Assembly (NCBI RefSeq): GCF_016651255.1
Contig: NZ_JAEKEG010000066.1
Span: 1-39,469 of the forward strand
Reading direction: 5' to 3'
Source: Pseudomonas sp. TH10
Lineage (GTDB): Bacteria; Pseudomonadota; Gammaproteobacteria; Pseudomonadales; Pseudomonadaceae
Length of the DNA: 39,469 bases
The translations under genes and the position numbers were made by a program. Shown piece after piece: positions 16,220 to 25,012 of this stretch. The notes under the pieces were generated by a model. The model made no database searches and was not told where the DNA came from. It saw only the letters and a program-made list of their open reading frames with translations. Numbering within the stretch: the stretch's first letter is position 1; each line of letters starts with the position of its first letter.

Positions 16220-17812
16220 ATGCAACCTACCTACAGCCTGGCCGATTTGTTTGAACGGGTGGCCGCCACCGTTCCGGATCGTCTTGCCGTGATTTGCGGC
16301 GACATTAAAGTGACCTATGCCCAGCTCGATGAGCGTGCCAACCGTCTTGCCGCGATACTGCAGCAGCAGGGCATTGGCCCCGGCGATACCGTGGGTCTGC
16401 AACTGTACAACGGCTCGCCTTACCTCGAAGGTTTCCTGGCGGCGTGCAAACTGCGGGCGCTGCCCGTCAATATCAACTTCCGTTATGTGGCCCACGAACT
16501 GCGCTACATCTACGAAAACGCGGAGCTGAAGGCTCTGCTGTGTGCCGCCGAACTCGACCCGATTGTCGACTCCATCATTTCGGATTTTCCCGGGATCAAA
16601 GTCCGCCTCTCATCGGGCGAGGCCTATGAAGCGGCCCTGGCGGCGTCCTCGCCGGTGTATGAGGTGCCGGTCCGTAGCGACGATGACCTGTCGTTGCTGT
16701 ACACGGGCGGCACCACCGGCATGCCCAAAGGCGTGATGTGGCCCCATCGCGCGCTGTTCTTCGGTGCCCTGGGCGGTGGCGGTTATTACCGCAAGGAAGG
16801 CCCGATCAAGACCCCGCAAGAGATTGTCGACGTGGTTCGTAACGGCTATGCGCTGCGCTATCTGGCGGTCGCCCCACTGATGCACGGGTCGGCCTTGTGG
16901 GCCAGCCTGGCCTCGCTGTTCAGCGGCCAGACCGTGTTGATGCGGCCCGAGCTCGATTTCGAAGCCGAGGTGATCTGGGACCTTGCCGAGCGCGAGCAGG
17001 CCAACATCATTTCCATCGTCGGCGATGCCATGGCCATGCCGATGTTGCAGGCGTTGCAGGCTCACCCCGGGCGCTGGGATCTCTCGAAAATCATGCATTT
17101 CGGCTCCGGTGGCGGGCTTTTTTCCTCGCACCTTCAGGACGGATTACAGGCGTTTATCCCCAACGGCAAAGTCGCCGACAGCATCGGCTCATCCGAAGGC
17201 GGCGTGCTGGGCAGCGGCAGCAGGCCTCAAAGCGGGGCGGGCTTCATCAAGTTGGCGCCACGTCCTGACTTGAAGGTCATGGCCGAAGACCGCAGTCGTT
17301 TTGTCGGCCCCGGTGAAGAAGGGGTGATGGTGCGTGTCGGGCATGTACCGGCAGGTTACTTCGGCGATCCGAAGAAAAGCGCCGAGACCTTCTTTGTGAT
17401 CAACGGCGAGCGTTGTGCCAACACCGGCGACATGGCGCGGGTCGAGGCCGACGGCAGCATTGTGGTTCTCGGACGGGGTTCGCAGTGCATCAATACCGGC
17501 GGAGAGAAAGTCTTCCCCGAAGAGGTTGAGGAAGTGCTGCACAAGCATCCGGCGGTCGAGGATGCGCTGGTGGTCGGGATCGCAGATGAACGTTGGGGTC
17601 AGCGCGTCTCGGCGGTGGTCAGCCTGCGCCCGGGCACTGAAGTATCCGATGCAGAACTCAAGGCGTTCTGCCGGGAGTACCTGGCGGGCTACAAGGTGCC
17701 CAAAACGCTGCTGCTGGTCGAGCAGGTCAGCCGTTCGGCGGCCGGCAAGGCTGATTACCGCTGGGCCCGGGCTCGTCTGGAAGAGGCTGAACCGGGCGTC
17801 GTCGGGGTCTGA
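16220..17812 (+). CDS. Acyl-CoA ligase, FadD19-like
   Basis: This intact protein of 530 residues starts at the ATG at 16220, with GGAG at 16210-16213. A GTG at 16193 is an alternative. Motifs are LLYTGGTTGMPKGVMWPHRA (P-loop; GG in place of the usual SG), GSSEGGVLGSG, NTGDMARVEADGSI, INTGGEKVFPEEVEEVL and SAAGKADY with the catalytic Lys. The TGGTTGMPKGVMW variant is characteristic of the branch that includes mycobacterial FadD17 and FadD19, which activates steroid side-chain acids. The branch also contains uncharacterised ligases. Its position behind a racemase-like gene supports a 2-methyl-branched acid substrate, but this is inference. Confidence 0.9.
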   Translation: MQPTYSLADLFERVAATVPDRLAVICGDIKVTYAQLDERANRLAAILQQQGIGPGDTVGLQLYNGSPYLEGFLAACKLRALPVNINFRYVAHELRYIYENAELKALLCAAELDPIVDSIISDFPGIKVRLSSGEAYEAALAASSPVYEVPVRSDDDLSLLYTGGTTGMPKGVMWPHRALFFGALGGGGYYRKEGPIKTPQEIVDVVRNGYALRYLAVAPLMHGSALWASLASLFSGQTVLMRPELDFEAEVIWDLAEREQANIISIVGDAMAMPMLQALQAHPGRWDLSKIMHFGSGGGLFSSHLQDGLQAFIPNGKVADSIGSSEGGVLGSGSRPQSGAGFIKLAPRPDLKVMAEDRSRFVGPGEEGVMVRVGHVPAGYFGDPKKSAETFFVINGERCANTGDMARVEADGSIVVLGRGSQCINTGGEKVFPEEVEEVLHKHPAVEDALVVGIADERWGQRVSAVVSLRPGTEVSDAELKAFCREYLAGYKVPKTLLLVEQVSRSAAGKADYRWARARLEEAEPGVVGV

Positions 17813-17927
17813 TCCACGGCTTGGCGTTCGGGGCGGTCTGGACGCGATCCAGTGCCCTGGTCGATTCCAGTTTCACACCACACAAGAGGGTCGACCTTGC
17901 GACAAGGCGACTCCTGCGGGAGAGGGT

Positions 17928-18725
17928 ATGTCACAGCAAAAGGTTTTGACCCGTGTCGACGGGCGTGTCCTGTACATCACCATCAATCGGCCCGAGCGTC
18001 ACAACGCGATTGACACCGAAACCAACTTTGCCCTGGCCGAGGCCTTCGATCAGTTCGCCGCCGATGAGGAGCTGTGGCTGGCGGTGATTCGTGGCGCCGG
18101 CGAAAAGGCTTTCTGCGCCGGTGGCGACATCCAGGCGATGAACGCGGCGGCCGAGGGTGGCGAAGCCTATCGAGTGCCAGCCACTGGTTACGGTGGCTTG
18201 ACCAGCCGCTTCGACCTCAACAAACCGGTGATCGCGGCGGTTAATGGGTTGGCCATGGGCGGCGGGTTCGAGATAGCGCTCGCGGCCGACATCGTGGTGG
18301 CGGCCGAACAAGCCGTCTTCGGCTTGCCTGAGCCGCTGATCGGGGTGATTGCCTACGCCGGCGGCGTGCACCGCCTGCCTCGCCAGATAGGTCATCAGCG
18401 CGCCATGCAACTGCTGCTGGCTTGCGACACGATCAATGCTGCCAAGGCGCTGGATTGGGGACTGGTCAACGAAGTGGTTCCGGCGGCCGACCTCGACCAG
18501 GCGGTTGCGCGCTGGGTCGATAAACTGCTCAAAGCCGCCCCACTGGCATTGCGTGCGACCAAGCAATGCGTGCAACAGCGAGAATTTTCGACCCTGGAAG
18601 ACGCCATCAAGGGGCAGGACACAGGGGCTTATCCGGCGCTGGAAACCATGCGTCACAGCGCCGACATCCTGGAAGGGATCACCGCGTTTGCGGGCAAACG
18701 TGCGCCGGTTTGGCGTGCTTCGTAG
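17928..18725 (+). CDS. Enoyl-CoA hydratase/isomerase (crotonase family)
   Basis: This intact 265-residue protein starts at the ATG at 17928 behind GGGAGAGGG. It carries YITINRPERHNAID, the oxyanion-hole segments AFCAGGDIQAMN and AAVNGLAMGGGFEIALAADI, and FGLPEPLIGVIAYAGGVHRL. A Glu in GLPEP corresponds to the first catalytic Glu of hydratases. The usual GAGGTQRL second block reads YAGGVHRL, with the second Glu replaced, so a pure hydratase role is uncertain. Isomerase or hydrolase activity is possible. It is about 115 bp behind the FadD19-like ligase, and a REP doublet follows. Confidence 0.9.
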   Translation: MSQQKVLTRVDGRVLYITINRPERHNAIDTETNFALAEAFDQFAADEELWLAVIRGAGEKAFCAGGDIQAMNAAAEGGEAYRVPATGYGGLTSRFDLNKPVIAAVNGLAMGGGFEIALAADIVVAAEQAVFGLPEPLIGVIAYAGGVHRLPRQIGHQRAMQLLLACDTINAAKALDWGLVNEVVPAADLDQAVARWVDKLLKAAPLALRATKQCVQQREFSTLEDAIKGQDTGAYPALETMRHSADILEGITAFAGKRAPVWRAS

Positions 18726-18837
18726 GCGCTGATTGCCGTGATGCGATCATTCAGGTGTCTTGAGTCACCTCAATGGCGAGCGCTTCGCACTCGATCGCAG
18801 CCTGGCGGCAGATCCTGCATCGCGTACCTACCACCCT

Positions 18838-18936
18838 ATAGGAGCGAGCTTGCTCGCGAAGATCGTCAACGATAACGCGTGCTGGCTGGATAAACGCGGT
18901 GCTGGTGAGTTCATCGTGAGCAAGCTCGCTCCTACA
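18838..18936. repeat. REP pair (BIME), copy 3
   Basis: Inverted REP units TATAGGAGCGAGCTTGCTCG... (18838-18860) and ...GTGAGCAAGCTCGCTCCTAC (within 18911-18936) flank a spacer of about 50 bp. They are the GCGAGC variant of the Pseudomonas REP. Confidence 0.85.
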
Positions 18937-18971
18937 GGGGATTTGCGGTGTTCTGAGGGTCGTGCGTCCTT

Positions 18972-19296
18972 TCAGCGAGCCAGGTCGTCCATCCCTTCAA
19001 ACCCCGAGGGTTGGTGCGCGCCAACAATCATTTGCTCAAGCATGGCCAGGCCTGGGCGCACCGCCTGGTTACCGAGACCCACGCGCGCAGTACAGTGGGT
19101 ATGCAGGCGGACCTGCGCCATGTCGTTGGGGTCGGCGCGTTGTACGTCGAGTGTTTCGTGGTGCACCGCCAACGCCCCGTGGTAGCTGCCATGGCCCCAG
19201 ACAGGATGGTTGTAGCCTTCGCCTTGTTTGTAGGTAATTTGCCCGCCTTCAAGTTCGACCTTGACCGACGTACCGTCGGGACAACGTCCGTGGATA
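18972..19296 (-). pseudogene. AttH/CrtC-like (DUF7064-type) protein, C-terminal remnant
   Basis: Minus-strand frame that ends with TGA at 18974-18972. It encodes about 108 residues that look like a genuine C-terminal domain: PDGTSVKVELEGGQITYKQG, GYNHPVWGHGSYHGALAVH, and MLEQMIVGAHQPSGFEGMDD. From memory, the GHG.xHGEL and LEQ..IG...PSGF pattern belongs to the DUF7064 domain of the AttH/hydroxyneurosporene-synthase-like superfamily. No N-terminal two thirds exists upstream on this strand; similarity stops near 19296, where a plus-strand gene of the same family begins. This implies a rearrangement (inversion and/or deletion) or an assembly chimera. The family assignment is tentative. Confidence 0.55.
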
Positions 19297-20299
19297 GGCT
19301 TTGGCTTCGGCAAGTACGTCAACCGTAACGTGGTCGATGGTTATGGCGGGATTTCCCGGGGCGTGGAGCAATGGAGCGTGTGCGCCAGCCGGGCGTTGTC
19401 CGTGTCGCCCGATGATGTGGATGTCAGCCCGATGAGCTACGAGGTGCTCGAACCCTTGAAGCGGGTACGCGTGTCGCTGGCCGCGAACGAGGCGCAACCG
19501 ATCGCCTTTGAGGTGGAGCTGGAAGGGATCGTGCCGTGCTTCGTGGAAGACCGCGAGGATCGTCGTGGCATTACCGGCTTCCGGCGCACGGCCGATTAGA
19601 TCCGTTATCACCAGACCGGCATTGCCCGGGGCTGGGTGGAAGTGGGCGGTGTTCGCACCGAAATCACCCCGACACCTGGATCATGACACGCGACCACTCC
19701 TGGGGCATCCGTCCGGTGGTGGGGCTGCCATTGACCGACCTGCCGCCCGAGCCGGTGGACTCTGAACACATGCGCATCCTGGCGGTCTGGAACCCGCTGT
19801 ACTTCCAGAATCCGCATGGCAGCACCTATGCCTTCCACCAGTACTACTTGCAGTACGCCGTGCCGGGTTTCGAGGAAAAACGTGTGCAGGGGCATTTTGA
19901 GTACGCCGATGGCCGGCGCGAAGCGGTGGCCATGATCAAGCCGATGCTGCGCTTCGATCCGAGCAACCGTCGGCTGCTGGGGGGCGAGTCCAGCTACAGA
20001 TGAGCAATGGCACCTCGAGGATGTTGAAGGCCGTACCGCTGGGGGATACCGGGTTTCACCTGGGCGGCGGCTTGTATCACCGCCTCGATGGGCAGAATCA
20101 CGGTCAGCACCGTGGTGAGCTGCATGTCAGCGGCGAATATTTTACCGACTGCTCGCTGCCCTCGACGGTGGCGGTGCTAAATCAATTTCGCGACTGCATG
20201 ATCGAAGTCTCCGACAGCGCCACCGGCGCCACGGGCTGGGGCAATTGCCAGACTTATGTCGCTGGCGAATGGCCCGAAATGGGGCTTTCCAGCCGTTGA
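19297..20299 (+). pseudogene. AttH/CrtC-like (DUF7065/DUF7064-type) protein, 5'-truncated and interrupted
   Basis: Plus-strand remnant covering most of a family member: FGFGKYVNRNVVDGYGGISR and PLKRVRVSLAANEAQPIAFE, then a TAG at 19597-19599 where CAG would fit, RYHQTGIARGWVEVGGVRTE, a missing C in 19667-19670, TWIMTRDHSWGIRPVVGLPL, a further shift near 19995, and finally AVPLGDTGFHLGGGLYHRLD and ATGWGNCQTYVAGEWPEMGL. The first 30 or so residues and a proper start are missing at the junction with the minus-strand remnant. Such proteins have a lipocalin-like fold, often occur in terpenoid or steroid clusters, and have no established general function. Broken as read. Confidence 0.6.
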
Positions 20300-20343
20300 A
20301 CGAACCCCTTCCCGACGCTGCCAGATCGAGCCCGGACAAAACC

Positions 20344-20362
20344 TAGTCTCTTCGGACGTTGT
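20344..20362 (+). promoter_or_regulatory. Operator-like motif, site D
   Basis: TAGTCTCTTCGGACGTTGT has one mismatch to the consensus (GTTG in place of GATG). It lies 72 bp before the aldehyde dehydrogenase start codon. Confidence 0.68.
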
Positions 20363-20373
20363 TTGCGCACAGG

Positions 20374-20401
20374 CACAGGACGACGCTTTGGGCGTCCTGT
20401 G
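20374..20401 (+). promoter_or_regulatory. Leader hairpin between site D and the aldehyde dehydrogenase gene
   Basis: CACAGGACG (20374-20382) and CGTCCTGTG (20393-20401) form a perfect 9-bp stem with a 10-nt loop. No T run follows, so it is not a normal terminator. It may shape the 5' untranslated region or mark an old terminator. Confidence 0.5.
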
Positions 20402-20434
20402 CTGCTGTCTGGCTCACCTACTGTTTTATGAGGC

Positions 20435-21867
20435 ATGACCCGCATGAATGATCTGACCCACTTCCCCCAGCCCATGGGCGATGTACTCCGCGCAATGCAA
20501 TTGGCTCATGGGCAAGGCGGGGCGGTGAGCGCGGCAACGCGTATGGATCGACTGACGCGCCTGATGCAATTGCTCGACAAACACGCCGATCCGATCTGCG
20601 AGGCCCTGGATCAGGACTTCGGCGGCCGGCCGCCTTGCGTGTCGCTGATGAACGACATCCTCAGCACCCAGGGCTCGCTCAAGTACGCGCGCAGCAACGT
20701 GCGGCGCTGGATGAAAAAGGACCGTCGCTCAAGCGTGCTGCCGTTCAACCTGTTCGGCGCCCGGGTGGAGGTCGAGCACACGCCCAAGGGCGTGGTCGGC
20801 ATTCTTGGGGCCTGGAACGTGCCGCTGTTCACCACGCTCGCGCCCCTGGCCTCGGTGCTGGCCGCCGGGAACTGCGCGATGCTCAAGCCTTCCGAGTTTG
20901 CCCCGCGCACCAGCGCCTTGCTGGAAAGTGCCATTGCCGAGTTTTTCTCGCCGTATGAGATTCAAGTCATCACGGGCAGTGTTGAGGTGTCCCGGGCGTT
21001 CAGCAGCCTGCCGTTCGATCATCTGGTAGTGACGGGCAGCTCGGGCACCGGCCGTGCGGTGATGCGTGCCGTCGCCGAGCATCTGGTGCCCGTGACCCTC
21101 GAACTGGGCGGCAAGTTGCCGGCCATCATCGGCCGTACTGCCGACCTCGCGCTGAGCGCGCAACGGATCATCACCGGCAAGACCATGAACGGGGGCAGGT
21201 GTGCGTGACCCCGGACACGGTCTACGTGCACGAGCCGCAGTTGGAAGCGTTCGTCAGCGCCTGTTGCGCAGCGTACGTGCGCCTCTATCCCGCCAACAGC
21301 ACAGAGACGGCGCTGACGGCAATTATCAATGACGCCCACGAGCAACGCCTCGATGGCTACCTGCCAGAGAAGGACAGTGGTGGCCGAGTTGTCAGTTGCT
21401 CCCCGGACGCGTCCAACAGTGGACGCCGGCGTGCGCTTCAACTGGTGATTTCACCGCCGGCGGACAACCGCATCGCCCAGGACGAAATCTTCGGACCGAT
21501 TTTGCAGATCGAAACCTACACCGACCTCGATAAGGTCATCGAACGCATCAATCATGGGCCAATCCCGCTGGCGCTCTACTATTTCGGCCGGGATAAAAAC
21601 GAAGAGCGTCGGGTCCTTGATCGTACGCGTTCCGGGAGCGTGTCGATCAATGACGTGCTGATGCACGTAGCGGCCCATGACGCGCCGTTCGGTGGAATGG
21701 GTCACTCCGGCATGGGGGCTTATCACGGGCGCGAAGGATTCCTGGAGTTCTCCCACCCACGCACCCAGTATCGCGCCGGCTGGTGGGATCCGCGTCAGGC
21801 GCTGGGCCTCGTGCCGCCGCACTCCGACAAGCTCTATGCACGGCTGCGCAAGATGATCCGTGCGTAA
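20435..21867 (+). CDS. Coniferyl-aldehyde-type NAD(P)-dependent aldehyde dehydrogenase (one frameshift)
   Basis: This protein, about 477 residues, oxidises an aldehyde to an acid. It has GILGAWNVPLFTTLAPLASV, NCAMLKPSEFAPRTS, VTGSSGTGRAVM, LELGGKLPAIIG with the general-base Glu, and then the catalytic Cys in a GGQVCVTPD block. One G is missing from the G run at 21191-21195, exactly in front of the catalytic Cys, so as read the protein stops at GGRCA. The second half, with QDEIFGPILQIETY and PFGGMGHSGMGAYHGREGF, continues in the next frame. The length and the SVSINDVLMHVA segment fit the coniferyl aldehyde dehydrogenase (CalB) group of ALDHs. The native substrate could be any aldehyde made by the GMC oxidase or other pathway enzymes. 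Confidence 0.87.
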
Positions 21868-21919
21868 CCGCGGGCACGTGCCAATGATTTGAAGCGGCAT
21901 GACCCAGTGAATAAAAAGC

Positions 21920-21943
21920 CCCGAGCTTCAACACAGGCTCGGG
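21920..21943. terminator. Hairpin after the aldehyde dehydrogenase gene
   Basis: CCCGAGC (21920-21926) pairs with GCTCGGG (21937-21943), flanked by AAAAAG and TTAC. The uninterrupted T run would be on the minus-strand side, so on the plus strand it is a weak terminator between the dehydrogenase and sulfatase genes. Confidence 0.6.
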
Positions 21944-21972
21944 TTACAAGAACAAACCAGGAGTAAGGCACA

Positions 21973-23520
21973 GTGGATTGCACCCCGACTCACGGATCAA
22001 CCACATGGGCCCGCCTGCTCGCCAGGGGGCTGGCAGCGGTGTTTGCCGCGACTCTGGTGGTACCGGCATTTGCCGAAGAGAAACCACCCAACATTCTAGT
22101 CATCATGGGTGACGACATTGGCTACTCCAATGTCGGTATCTACAGCCACGGCATGATGGTGCCGACCCCGAACATCGACCGGATCGGCAAGGAAGGCATG
22201 CTGTTCACCGACCACTACGGCCAGCCGAGCTGCACCGCTGGCCGTGCGGCGTTCATTACCGGGCAGATGCCGATCCGCACCGGCCTGACCACGGTCGGGA
22301 TGCCGGGCTCGCCCATTGGCCTTGATGCACGGGACCCGACCCTGGCCGAGGTGCTCAAGCCCCGAGGTTATCGCACCGGCCAGTTCGGCAAGAACCACCT
22401 GGGGGATCGCAACAGTAACCTGCCCACCGTGCATGGTTTTGATGAGTTCTTCGGCAACCTTTATCACCTGAACGCCGAGGATGAACCCGAACTCGACATG
22501 TGGTCCAAGGACCCAGGTTTCAACAAGCGTTATCGCCCCCGTGGCGTGCTCGACACCCTGGCGTCGAAGGAAAACGATGAAACCGTCGACGAGCGTTTTG
22601 GTCAGGTCGGCAAGCAAAAAATCGAAGACTCGGGGCCGCTCACGGCCAAGCGCATGGAAACCATCGACGCCGAATTCATGGCGCGTTCCAAGGACTTCAT
22701 CAACCGTGCGGTCAAGGCCGACGAGCCGTTCTTCGTCTGGTTCAACCCGAGCCGGATGCATATCTATACGCGGCTCAAGCCTGAATCACGCAAGCTGGCC
22801 AACCAGTATTCGTCCGAGTTCGATGTCTACGGCAGCGGGCTGATGGAGCATGACAAGGACGTCGGCGAGCTGCTCAAGCTGCTCGACGATCTGAAAGTCG
22901 CCGACAACACTATCGTCGTCTACACCACCGACAACGGCGCGCAAACGTCCTGGTGGCCGGACGGTGGAACCACGCCCTTCCGTGGCGAGAAAGCGACGAC
23001 CTGGGAAGGCGGGGTCCGGGTGCCGATGCTGATTCGCTGGCCCGGGAAGATCAAGGCCGGCTCAGAATCCAATGGCATCCAGACCCACGAAGACATGTTC
23101 ACCACCCTGGCTGCCGCTGCCGGCGTGCCGGATGTGGCCGCCAAATTGCGTGAGTCGAACGAGGTCTACATCGATGGCGTGAACAACCTTGAACACTGGC
23201 TGGGCCATGCCCCGTCGGCGCGCAACTCGATGATTTATTACAACGAGCGGGAACTGACGGCGGTGCGTATCGGACCCTGGAAATCACACCTGAAAACCCG
23301 CGAAGGCTTCTTTGACTACCTGCGCCCCAGCACTCAGGTGGTCAACCTGCGGATGGACCCGTACGAACGCCATGGCGGGCAAAAGTCAGATGATATGGCC
23401 ATGCGCATGGGCATTGCGTGGGGCGGCCAGATCTATGACCTGCTCGGCGCGCATTACCAGACGCTGCAGCAATTCCCGCCACGGCAGAAGGGTGGCTCGC
23501 TTATCGGGCCGAATCAATGA
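21973..23520 (+). CDS. Periplasmic sulfatase (arylsulfatase family, CxAxR type)
   Basis: This intact 515-residue enzyme starts at a GTG behind AGGAG (21959-21963). A signal peptide is visible (LLARGLAAVFAATLVVPAFA, cut after residue 34). The calcium-binding Asp pair is in VIMGDDIGYS (residues 44-53). The formylglycine motif is Cys87 in PSCTAGRAAFITG, i.e. C-T-A-G-R, where most bacterial sulfatases have CxPxR. The CxAxR variant is known and still modifiable. TTDNGAQTSWWPDGG gives the second metal-ligand block. It hydrolyses a sulfate ester in the periplasm; the substrate is unknown. No maturation enzyme is in the window. It overlaps the MoxR gene by four bases. Confidence 0.92.
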   Translation: MDCTPTHGSTTWARLLARGLAAVFAATLVVPAFAEEKPPNILVIMGDDIGYSNVGIYSHGMMVPTPNIDRIGKEGMLFTDHYGQPSCTAGRAAFITGQMPIRTGLTTVGMPGSPIGLDARDPTLAEVLKPRGYRTGQFGKNHLGDRNSNLPTVHGFDEFFGNLYHLNAEDEPELDMWSKDPGFNKRYRPRGVLDTLASKENDETVDERFGQVGKQKIEDSGPLTAKRMETIDAEFMARSKDFINRAVKADEPFFVWFNPSRMHIYTRLKPESRKLANQYSSEFDVYGSGLMEHDKDVGELLKLLDDLKVADNTIVVYTTDNGAQTSWWPDGGTTPFRGEKATTWEGGVRVPMLIRWPGKIKAGSESNGIQTHEDMFTTLAAAAGVPDVAAKLRESNEVYIDGVNNLEHWLGHAPSARNSMIYYNERELTAVRIGPWKSHLKTREGFFDYLRPSTQVVNLRMDPYERHGGQKSDDMAMRMGIAWGGQIYDLLGAHYQTLQQFPPRQKGGSLIGPNQ

Positions 23521-24512
23521 CCGAAGCGTCGGTGCTGAGCAGCGGCCACGAGGCGTTCTGTCAGTTGCGCCAGCGCCTGCAACAGGCGGTGCTGGGGCAG
23601 GCCGCCGTCATTGATCGGATGCTGATCGCACTGCTGGCCGATGGGCACCTGCTGCTGGAAGGTGTGCCTGGTCTGGCCAATACCCGGGCGGTGAAGGCCC
23701 TGGCCGCGCACCTCAATGCGGGGCTGTCAGGGATTCAGTTCACCCCGGACTTGCTGCCCTCGGACATCACCGGTTCGGATGTTTACCTGCAATCCGGCTC
23801 TGCCGGGGCGTTCCGGTTTGATCCGGGGCCGATCTTCAGCGAGCTGGTGCTGGCCGACGAAATCAACCGCGCCCCGGCCAAGGTGCAGTCAGCCTTGCTC
23901 GAAGCCATGGAGGAGCGTCAGGTCACCGTCGGCGGCAACACCCATCGGCTGCCCGAGCTGTTCATGGTGTTGGCCACGCAGAACCCGATTGAACAGGAAG
24001 GCACCTACGCGCTGCCGGAAGCGCAGATGGACCGGTTTGTGATGAAGGTGCTCATCGACTACGTGGATGAGGACACCGAGATCGACATCCTGCGCACGGT
24101 GCGGCGTGAGTCGGGCAAGGGTTTCGCCGCGACTGTGCCGGAGATGGAATCGGTGTCTGTGGCCTGTGTGATGGCGGCGCGCGATGAGGTCCAGCAGGTC
24201 TTTGTCTCGCCGGCCATCGAGCGTTACATCCTCAATATCGTCTGTGCCACTCGCAAACCCCACGGGCTGGGTGACAACCTGGTGCGCTGGATCCAGGGCG
24301 GGGCGAGCCCTCGCGGCACGCTCGCCCTTGAGCGCTGTGCGCGGGCACACGCCTGGCTGGCCGGTCGTGACTACGTCACGCTGGACGATGTGCGAGCCGT
24401 GCTGGCGGACTGTTTGCGGCATCGGATCATTCCCAGTTACGAGGCGTTGGCCGGTGGGGTGACGGTAGATCACATGCTGTCCGTGATTGCCGGCGCGATC
24501 GCCGCACCATGA
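23517..24512 (+). CDS. MoxR family AAA ATPase with altered Walker A
   Basis: This 331-residue chaperone-like ATPase overlaps the sulfatase stop codon (ATGA) and the DUF58 start codon, so the three were one operon. Walker [16 protein letters not shown], sensor [13 protein letters not shown] and LPEAQMDRF are intact. Walker A reads [19 protein letters not shown]: the invariant Lys of GLAKT is Asn55 (codon AAT, 23679-23681). That change normally abolishes ATP binding. A single base (AAG or AAA to AAT) accounts for it, so a sequencing error or a real inactivation is possible. MoxR/DUF58/VWA systems assist metal-dependent or membrane proteins. Co-occurrence with a sulfatase suggests support of its folding or secretion. 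Confidence 0.92.
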   Translation: MTEASVLSSGHEAFCQLRQRLQQAVLGQAAVIDRMLIALLADGHLLLEGVPGLANTRAVKALAAHLNAGLSGIQFTPDLLPSDITGSDVYLQSGSAGAFRFDPGPIFSELVLADEINRAPAKVQSALLEAMEERQVTVGGNTHRLPELFMVLATQNPIEQEGTYALPEAQMDRFVMKVLIDYVDEDTEIDILRTVRRESGKGFAATVPEMESVSVACVMAARDEVQQVFVSPAIERYILNIVCATRKPHGLGDNLVRWIQGGASPRGTLALERCARAHAWLAGRDYVTLDDVRAVLADCLRHRIIPSYEALAGGVTVDHMLSVIAGAIAAP

Positions 24513-24972
24513 TGGCGAGCTTTTTAACTTCATGGTGGCGGCCCGGGGCCAGGGCGCGGCGGGGTCTTCTCCAAGTGGACAGTACTCAGGCGCACGGATC
24601 AGCCGGTGTGTACGCCAGCCTGCCCGAGCTGGTGGCGCTGGAGCATCGGCTTCGCCAGTTTCCGGGGTTGGCGCAGCGCGTGCCGAGCCAGAGCCAACTG
24701 GCCGGACAACACCGCGCGGGCGTGCGGGGCCGAAGTCTGGATTTCGAAGAACTGCGCGAATACGTGCCGGGCGATGACCCCAGGGCCATCGACTGGCGGG
24801 TCACGGCCCGTCGTGGTGTGGCCCATGTGCGGGTCTACAACGAAGAACGCGACCGCTGCCACTGGCTGATCGTCGACCAGCGAAGGTCGATGTTTTTGGC
24901 TTGCGACGGGCCCTGCGTTCAGTCGTTGCGGCACAGGCATCGGCGCTCTTGGCCTGGAACCGACCCGATTAG
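24509..24972 (+). pseudogene. DUF58 protein, truncated
   Basis: The N-terminal half of a DUF58 protein, the usual partner of MoxR, starts at 24509 in overlap with the MoxR stop. Recognisable parts are [30 protein letters not shown] and [11 protein letters not shown]. One T is missing from the T run at 24893-24897. In the corrected frame the protein continues with [14 protein letters not shown] and then ends in unrelated residues at the TAG at 24970-24972. About half of the normal protein of around 300 residues is absent. The downstream VWA and DUF4381-type genes that normally follow are gone, and a GMC oxidoreductase gene begins 40 bp later. A deletion joined the two units near 24958-25000. 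Confidence 0.8.
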
Positions 24973-25012
24973 GGGTATGGGTGTATTTTTTAACGGATGG
25001 CGAGGGAGAGCA

